A stretch of DNA of 64,000 bases from contig NZ_JAUSVK010000001.1 in assembly GCF_030814655.1 (NCBI RefSeq), positions 167,501 through 231,500 of the forward strand, written 5' to 3'. The notes beneath the pieces were generated by a model. That model saw only the letters and a program-made list of their open reading frames with translations. It ran no database searches and was not told where the DNA came from. Below are positions 58,188-64,000 of this stretch, piece after piece. Position 1 is the stretch's first letter; each line of letters begins with the position of its first letter. A program made the position numbers and the translations under genes. The stretch comes from Labrys monachus. Its GTDB lineage: Bacteria; Pseudomonadota; Alphaproteobacteria; Rhizobiales; Labraceae.

Positions 58188-59161
58188 CGGATCCGCTGCT
58201 GGTCAACTTCAACTCAGCGGTCAGGGTTCGAAGAAAATGCCGCACCGTGCTCTTTCGACTGAACTTGCGCCGGCAATAGAACGGTACTCGCATTGCGGCT
58301 ACGGTGAACCCGGCTGCCCAAACGCCTCGGACCCACGCTGGTCCGGGGCTGGGGGCGGTGCAAGCGGACGCGTTCTGCGTCGCGCCCACTGAGGATCTCC
58401 GATGCCCCGCCACAAGTCCCGCATCAGCAAGAATCAACCGACCGTCGAGCCGAGCGCTGTCCTCGCAGAGGTCGGCGGCACTCAGCGCCTTCGTCATCGA
58501 TCCATCACGGCAACTGATCGAGCGCCATTTTGAACACGGGGTCATGGGCCCGCAGGCTGGTAGGCTCGTTGCCGTCTTTATCAACAGCAGGCGGAAGAGG
58601 ATGATCTCCGAGAGTGAATGCGGCAGAGGCGCCGCTGGCGAAGCTCTGTCACTCATCAGCCGCTGCGACAACACGACCAACGCCGCCGCATCGCGAGCGG
58701 CGAAGGGACGCGCCCCGCCGAGCAGCCACGCCGCGATCTCTTCCTCCGCCACTTCCTCCGGCGGCATCGGATTCGGGCATCACGATGGGCTGTCTGTCGA
58801 GAGGGGCCGAGCACCCAGCCTCGACACCGACCGGCCCGGCGATCGCCTGGAAGGCATCGTGCAGCACCGCGAAGACCTCTGGTTCGGCAACCACCTTCTG
58901 TAGACGCAGGGGCGGCGTCGACCAGCGAACTCACCTCCGTCGGCCCGCGCGCGTGACCTCTCATCCTTCGCACCACGGATCTCTGCTCCGCTCGCGGCAA
59001 GATACCTGGTGGAGATTGGCGAAGGGTCAGTCGACCGTGAAATATCTGACAAAACCGCAAGGTGTCGCCATGACGAAAGACGACCGACGCATCACCCATC
59101 ACGGCAGAGAGACCCCGGCGGTGACACAAAGGGGCTAGAAAAAGCCAGAAAAAGCAAGCGA
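58188..59161. other. non-coding or decayed region
   Basis: Nearly 1 kb without an intact gene. On the minus strand, frames ending near 58480 (P-P-E-E-V-A-E-E-E-I-A-A-W-L-L-G-G-A-R-P) and one starting near 58894 (E-V-F-A-V-L-H-D-A-F-Q-A-I-A-G-P-V) could be parts of one gene separated by a frameshift near 58770. The family is unknown. The left 200 bases show no coding pattern that I trust. Confidence 0.35.
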
Positions 59162-59509
59162 TCACCCCACGACGTCCATCGTGTGCGTCGTCGTCGCGGC
59201 ACCATCCCAGGACGCAATTGCGCAACCGGCGCCATAGGCTGCCGCTGCCTCCCGCGATCCCACGGTCGTGGTGGTATGGATCTGGATCGCGACGAGGATC
59301 CCGGCGGGCGGCTTGGCGGTTTCGTGCGCGAGATGATCGGGCGCGGTCTGGTCGGGCAATGCCTGCTCGGAATTCCCCGACGGCGTGCCGTCATCGTTTG
59401 TCGCGCTCGATTCGGCGGCTTCGGCGATACGCGCCTCCGGCGCGGTCTTGGTGATGGTCATGTTCAGAGGTATGTAGGAAAAGGTCGATCCGATTGAAGA
59501 AATGGTCAT
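59162..59509 (-). CDS. hypothetical protein
   Basis: 115 residues starting MTISSIGSTFSYIPLNMTIT, Ala/Thr-rich, no signal peptide, no recognised motif. GAGGCGGG lies about ten bases upstream of the ATG. Low complexity leaves open that it is a chance frame. Confidence 0.35.
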   Translation of the reverse strand: MTISSIGSTFSYIPLNMTITKTAPEARIAEAAESSATNDDGTPSGNSEQALPDQTAPDHLAHETAKPPAGILVAIQIHTTTTVGSREAAAAYGAGCAIASWDGAATTTHTMDVVG

Positions 59510-59996
59510 GGCGTGAACCCGCCTCGTTGACGACGCTCCATCTTTCGGCGTCCGATGATGAGACTACGCGAGATAAATCGATGAATACTTTGGATGATCC
59601 ATTCAATTGTAGTGAACCGGAGCTTATGCCATGTGCCGACCCCATGAGGCGTGGCGGTGAACCGGCGTCGAGAAACCGGTGCGCGGTGGAGCCTCGACGA
59701 GAGACTGGTGGGAGGGCAGCAGGTCGAGCGGATCCTGGTCAGGTCATCCATGCCATGCGCGGCGCGGGGGAGCACGAGGCTTCCGGCTGTGACATGCTCT
59801 GGGGGCATATGAGAGGGGATGGAGGTTGCCGCGCATCGTAACGGTGGCGATCATCACGCTGGCTGCCACTCGAACGGGTCAATGCAGCCACGGTGCCCAT
59901 TAACCATCACGGCGGCAGCGATGCCCGAGCCGAACTGGGCGGGGCTCGATTGACACGCCCGTCGAGAGCCGCGAAAGTGCCCGTATGGAGATGGTG
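59510..59996. other. intergenic region
   Basis: About 490 bases. No gene, RNA or repeat recognised. It contains an AT-richer stretch around 59570-59610 that could hold a promoter. Confidence 0.4.
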
Positions 59997-60509
59997 ATGA
60001 AGCTCTCTGTTCACGCCCTCGCGCTCGGCTTCGTCACCCTGACGACGATCGCTCGTGCCAGCACCTGTGCCGGGCCGGATGAACAGGCGCCGATCCTCTC
60101 GGCGATGAAGAGTTCGAGTATTGAAGTGGTGGCCTCGCGAGAGGCCGGGGTCGACCACGAGTGGATCGGTCGCCATGCCGAGGCGACGGTGAGGATCTCG
60201 ATCACCTGCGGCGGTGTCCCACCCGACCGGATCACCGGCATGATCGTCGACTTCGACGGTGGTCGGCTCGAGCCCGTCCAGATCGAGGCCACCGTCCGGA
60301 TCGCCATGTCGGCGTTCCGGCACAACCCGACCAACCGGGCGGACCTGAAGAAGATGCGCACCCTGATTACCAGTTGTGCCAAACATCCCGATGCCGACGA
60401 CGACTTCAAGGCCCTTGGTCTCGTCGTCGCCTGTTTCGGCACGGTTGGGAAGACGGACGACCATCACGTCTGGTTCCATGTCGTGCGAGATAACGCCTAC
60501 GGCCGGTGA
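59997..60509 (+). CDS. hypothetical secreted protein
   Basis: 170 residues. An N-terminal signal peptide (MKLSVHALALGFVTLTTIAR, cleavage after A-R-A or A-S) is followed by a mature domain with four cysteines (S-T-C-A-G-P, S-I-T-C-G-G-V, T-S-C-A-K-H, V-A-C-F-G). These could form two disulfides, fitting the periplasm. The start at 59997 is chosen because GGAG lies six bases upstream; the frame also opens four codons earlier. No family recognised. Confidence 0.6.
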   Translation: MKLSVHALALGFVTLTTIARASTCAGPDEQAPILSAMKSSSIEVVASREAGVDHEWIGRHAEATVRISITCGGVPPDRITGMIVDFDGGRLEPVQIEATVRIAMSAFRHNPTNRADLKKMRTLITSCAKHPDADDDFKALGLVVACFGTVGKTDDHHVWFHVVRDNAYGR

Positions 60510-60887
60510 GATGGTCTCGCCGCGCACCCGTTGCGTGGTGGCGGCCGCGTCGGCATCGACGCCGGGTTCAGTTCCCGGGAATAGGTGGCAGATGAACGAC
60601 CGTGACATCGTCGGGGACATCAAACCGTTCGGCGGCAGTGTGCCGATTGTCGCACCGGGATTTTGATCGACATGAACCTCGGGGATAAACCGCATGATCG
60701 CACGACACGCTCCGCTCACGTCCAATCTGGACGGTGCCGAGAGATCCGGTGATAGGTGTCGTTTGTGACGACGCCTTCGGTCTCGTCGTAGAAGGAGATC
60801 GCCACCTCGCTCTGTTTGAGCGCCTCAAGAACCAGTTGGCAAATCGGCTATATTCGCCCGAACGAGGGCCGCCGTTTCGAAACGCGA
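60510..60887. other. intergenic region with a possible remnant
   Basis: About 380 bases. A minus-strand stretch near 60725-60850 reads V-L-E-A-L-K-Q-S-E-V-A-I-S-F-Y-D-E-T-E-G and may be the end of a lost gene. No start or family is visible. Confidence 0.3.
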
Positions 60888-60918
60888 CGTTCCCGCCACA
60901 GCGCGTGCGGCGGGAACG
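60888..60918 (-). terminator. hairpin downstream of the alkaline phosphatase gene
   Basis: CGTTCCCGCC and GGCGGGAACG, perfect 10-bp arms with an 11-nt loop, 22 bases after the phosphatase stop. No T-run follows on the minus strand, so termination may be partial. Confidence 0.55.
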
Positions 60919-60939
60919 GGCGGGAATCGTTACAACAGA

Positions 60940-62370
60940 TCAGTCGACCTTGACGCCGAGAGCCTTGGCACTGGCGCGGAAGACGTCGGTGTTGTCGGCA
61001 TAGGCCTGTGCCGCAGCCGGGACGTCATAAACCGCGAGCCCCGGCTCCTTCTTGGCGACAGAGACGAAGAAGTCGGCGCCCTTGCCCTTGGCGTAGACCG
61101 GCACCAATTCGCGGGTGTGGCCATCGGTATGCCAGCGCACCAGCGGCAAGGCGCCGGCGCCTTGGTTGACGATGCCGGAGAAGGCGACCTTGTTGGAATC
61201 CGGGCCGAGCAACATACCGTTGCCGTGGTCGGTGGTGACGATCACCAACGTGTCGTTCCACGACGACTTCTTGCCGACCCAGTCGACGACGGCTTCGACC
61301 GTACGGTTGAAATCGACCTGCTCCTCGATGATGCGCGGCAGGTTGTTAGCGTGCGCCGCCCAGTCGACGGCGCCACCCTCGACCATCAGAAAGAAGCCGT
61401 CGGGATCCATGGCGATGATCTCCAGGGCACCTCGGGTCATGGTCGCCAGATCGGGCTGGTTGGGCAAAAGGTCGCCAGCGGCGACACCGGCGCGGTTGAA
61501 CTGTGTGGTGTCGCTGTTCTCGACGGTGCCGAGTACCTTGGTCTTGCCGGCGAGATCGAGCGTTCCCTTGGCGAGCGCTTCGAAATCGGCCTTGGTTGAG
61601 ATCAGCTTGTAAGGCGTTGCGCCCGACTTCAGCTTCTCCCAAGTGTCGCGACCGCCGACATATTGGAACGCCTTGTCGGCCTTCGGCTCCATCGGTTTGC
61701 CGTTCTTATCGAAATAGGGGTGTCCAGATCCCATGATGACGCTCGCCAGGCCACTCTCGACTGCTTCCTTGGCGATGCCTACATAGTCGTTGCGGCTGCG
61801 GTTGTGGGCGAGGAAGCCGGCCGGGGTGGCGTGGCTCCACTGGACCGTGGTCACGACGCCGAGCGCGCGGCCGCTTTCTACGGCGTACTCGCCGATGTTC
61901 TTCAGCCGAGTATCGGTGTTCGACCAATTGATGGCGTTGTTGTATGTCTTGTGTCCGGTGGCCAACGCGGTGACGGCAGCAGCGCTGTCGGTTGGATCCT
62001 TACGCAGATAGTCGTAGCCGGCGAAATAGCCGGGATAGTTGGCGACGGTACCCTTGGCGATCGTGTCGACCGGTGCGGCATTCCAGATCGCCGAGGACTC
62101 GAAGGTGATCGCACCGAAGTTGCTACCGGTCGGCTCCTTGGCAGTGTTGAGCGGATAGGTCGAGAGAAAGAGCTGGACGTCGAAGTCGTCATAAGCTTCG
62201 TGGCCGAGCCCACCGTGGCGGTAGTAGCTCGCTGCGCGCCACGTGTTGAGGCTGGCGCCGTCGGTGATCAACACAATGACGTTCTTGGTTGCTCCTTCGG
62301 CGGCAAAGCCGGCCGGGGCGAGCGCCGAGCCGACGACCAGCGCGATCAGGGCGGGTTTGACGAGGTGCAT
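60940..62370 (-). CDS. periplasmic alkaline phosphatase
   Basis: 476 residues from MHLVKPALIALVVGSALAPA, with GGAGG ahead of this ATG; signal peptide 1-23 (A-G-F-A before A-E-G). Alkaline phosphatase motifs are N-V-I-V-L-I-T-D-G-A-S (metal Asp), P-T-D-S-A-A-A-V-T-A-L-A-T-G (nucleophile Ser), M-V-E-G-G-A-V-D-W-A-A-H-A-N, T-T-D-H-G-N-G-M and W-H-T-D-G-H-T-R. It hydrolyses phosphate monoesters in the periplasm and is normally induced by phosphate starvation. I see no certain Pho box upstream. The gene stands alone. Confidence 0.93.
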   Translation of the reverse strand: MHLVKPALIALVVGSALAPAGFAAEGATKNVIVLITDGASLNTWRAASYYRHGGLGHEAYDDFDVQLFLSTYPLNTAKEPTGSNFGAITFESSAIWNAAPVDTIAKGTVANYPGYFAGYDYLRKDPTDSAAAVTALATGHKTYNNAINWSNTDTRLKNIGEYAVESGRALGVVTTVQWSHATPAGFLAHNRSRNDYVGIAKEAVESGLASVIMGSGHPYFDKNGKPMEPKADKAFQYVGGRDTWEKLKSGATPYKLISTKADFEALAKGTLDLAGKTKVLGTVENSDTTQFNRAGVAAGDLLPNQPDLATMTRGALEIIAMDPDGFFLMVEGGAVDWAAHANNLPRIIEEQVDFNRTVEAVVDWVGKKSSWNDTLVIVTTDHGNGMLLGPDSNKVAFSGIVNQGAGALPLVRWHTDGHTRELVPVYAKGKGADFFVSVAKKEPGLAVYDVPAAAQAYADNTDVFRASAKALGVKVD

Positions 62371-63223
62371 GAGAAGGCCTCCATTGCGAGAATGCCTCAA
62401 GTTCTATAATGTTATATCGTAACATCCGCATGACCGATCGTCACGCACTACCCTTGGACCCACCGGACCGCTTCTGCGCTCCGTTCCGGCCGGGCCGGAG
62501 AATAGCAAAGTCGATGACGGCCGAGAGTTTCACCAGCGAATCGCCGTTTGCGACAGCCAGCGATACAGCTCATCCAGAACGAAGAAGCCCGGTTGTCCCA
62601 TCCCTGCCTTCGCCGTTCCAACATCTCGAGAAAATCATGAACCGCTGGAAACGGCCGGGCCTTTCGATGGTCGTACCGCGCGGCAGCGTTGTTGACGACC
62701 GCGCCTGCTCGAAGCTCTCCCGGACATCTTCTCCATCTGCGACCACAGCCGGCGCCCGCGCACGACCGCCCAGGTCCCAGGCGTCGAGTCCCGACGCAAC
62801 GCCGGCCCCGATCTTGAGCACACCGTCCATCGGCGCGCACCTCGACACTCCGCTCGCCGGACTCTCCTTCAGAAATGAGGAAAGAACACCGCTGAACCTC
62901 GCCCTCGAAGAGATCGAGGTCGCCATCGCCGAGGTGACCGAGCGCTCGCAGCAGCGCAGCAAAGGCCGGGGTGTGTGACGGGGGCAGCGCCGAACCGCCG
63001 GCCCCGGCTCGGTGCGCGCGTCTTCTGGGCATCAAAGCCCGAACGCGATGGAGATGTGCGTCCTACGTGTCTGGTCCAACAACCCGGACAGCAGGTGGTG
63101 CGTAATACTACTTTCGAGACGAAATGGTCTTGAGATGGCGCAGCTCTTCACACTATCGTCACATCCATCGATGCTCGCCGCTCCATTGCGTCTGCGGATT
63201 CGCATCGGGAGAGCCGAGGCGCG
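62371..63223. other. region upstream of parA
   Basis: About 850 bases with overlapping frames on both strands. The most protein-like stretch is on the plus strand before 62978 (S-F-R-N-E-E-R-T-P-L-N-L-A-L-E-E-I-E-V-A), an amphipathic helix that may be the end of a small gene. No start is convincing and no family is recognised. Nothing clearly resembles iterons or parS sites. Confidence 0.35.
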
Positions 63224-64000
63224 ATGCGAATGGCGACATCGACGACAATCGTCGTCACTTCCGCCGGGAGGAGCCGCGCGGGACGCGCTTCTGTTTTCGC
63301 CGTCGCCAACAAGAAGGGCGGCACCGGCAAATCGACGACTGTGGTCAATCTCGCGGCCGAGCTGAGCGTTCGTGGCTTCAGGGTGCTGGTCGTCGATCTC
63401 GACGCTCAAGGCCACGCCGGTCTTGGCTTGGGGCGGGTCGCCGCCACCGGCGCTCCGAGCGTGCACGATGTGTTGTGCCATCGCTCATCGAAACTCGTCG
63501 ACGCCATCGTCGAGACCTTGGACCCGTTGATCGATCTGGCGCCGGCCGACCGCAATTTCAACGGTGACGTAAGGATCTCCGATCCCCGTCGGCTGGCCGA
63601 GGCCCTCGCCCCCATCGTGTACGACTACGACGCGATCCTGATCGACACGCCACCCTCATCGCCGCGTCTGATCGTCGCCGGCATGATGGCGGCTGACGCC
63701 GTGGTCGTACCAACCTTGCTCGACCACCTTTCATTCGACGGCGTCGGACAATTCCTGCGCGCCTATCACGGTGTCATCGCCGAACTGAAGGTCGGCTGCG
63801 CCGGAGCCATGATCGTACCATCGCGGGTCGACCTGCGCTCATCGATGCAGAAGGACGTGCTCAGCCGGATGACCAGCAGCTACGGCCGCGCCCAACTCGC
63901 CACCGGCGTGCGCATCGACGTTGCCGTCGCCGAAGCCTTCGGCGCCTGCCGACCACTGCGGTTGTGGCGTCCCTCGGCGCGGGCAGTATCCGATTTCGCG
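63224..64000 (+). CDS. ParA-family partition ATPase (partial, runs off the window)
   Basis: 259 codons to the window edge, from ATG at 63224 (CGGGAGAG about ten bases upstream; the ATG two codons later is also possible). Deviant Walker A K-K-G-G-T-G-K-S-T-T, A-box L-V-V-D-L-D-A-Q-G-H and Walker B D-A-I-L-I-D-T-P-P-S-S-P are all present, and P-S-R-V-D-L-R follows. The DNA-bound ATPase of a partition or positioning system; a parB gene would be expected just beyond 64000. The dead fragment at 11446-11712 derives from a close relative of this gene. Confidence 0.9.
   Translation, partial: MRMATSTTIVVTSAGRSRAGRASVFAVANKKGGTGKSTTVVNLAAELSVRGFRVLVVDLDAQGHAGLGLGRVAATGAPSVHDVLCHRSSKLVDAIVETLDPLIDLAPADRNFNGDVRISDPRRLAEALAPIVYDYDAILIDTPPSSPRLIVAGMMAADAVVVPTLLDHLSFDGVGQFLRAYHGVIAELKVGCAGAMIVPSRVDLRSSMQKDVLSRMTSSYGRAQLATGVRIDVAVAEAFGACRPLRLWRPSARAVSDFA

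Noticed and set aside
62409-63035. Overlapping 190-codon frames on both strands upstream of parA considered as a gene
   Set aside because: No frame has a good start, signal or family match along its length; left as an unassigned region.

Overview
The window looks like part of an alphaproteobacterial genome, probably Hyphomicrobiales-like. The evidence is a 23S rRNA of alphaproteobacterial type with a helix-9 intervening sequence, the order 23S-5S-tRNA(fMet), GC-rich coding sequence, and several large chemoreceptors with the E-A-A-R-A-G-E hairpin. It runs from the 3' part of an rrn operon, through a dense patchwork of insertion sequences, to a partial ParA gene at the right edge. The number of mobile elements and broken genes points to an accessory, rearranged part of a chromosome or chromid. 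No search was run; family names come from recognisable motifs.

Layout. 1-3360: 23S, 5S, initiator tRNA and a terminator. 3395-8353: truncated HD-GYP gene, chemoreceptor, AraC-type scrap, diguanylate cyclase and a MazEF/PemIK-like toxin-antitoxin pair. 8372-10665: two identical IS630-family copies in direct tandem, inserted just upstream of the antitoxin. 10726-13708: decayed AraC, ParA, IS110 and ISL3 pieces. 13904-29192: an intact catabolic island. 29574-43313: IS5, IS1182, a two-frame IS5, IS91, a RIT element (three tyrosine recombinases), IS4/IS50-type and IS21 elements. 43314-52614: gene scraps, an intact HD-GYP protein and three chemoreceptors, one fused to hemerythrin. 53697-58187: second IS5 copy, IS66 and second IS4 copy. 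58188-64000: mostly non-coding or decayed DNA with two unknown small proteins, an alkaline phosphatase and the start of parA.

The most interesting unit is 13904-29192. A LysR regulator and a PxpA (LamB/YcsF) protein precede an operon. This starts with an acetoacetate-decarboxylase-like protein that seems to lack the Schiff-base lysine. Next comes a complete toluene-monooxygenase-type soluble diiron monooxygenase in the unusual order alpha, gamma, effector, beta, reductase, Rieske. It is followed by a biotin carrier protein, a biotin carboxylase, PxpB and PxpC (together a split urea-carboxylase-like set), then a TorT/RbsA/RbsC-type ABC importer and a tautomerase. A reasonable reading is import of a small polar compound, oxygenation by the diiron enzyme, and ATP- and biotin-dependent carboxylation or opening of an amide- or lactam-like intermediate. 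The substrate is unknown and I know of no described pathway with this combination.

The second notable unit is the RIT element at 34546-37981. It carries 34-bp perfect terminal inverted repeats and an apparent 6-bp target duplication, and it interrupts the tyrosine recombinase gene that accompanies an IS91-family transposase.
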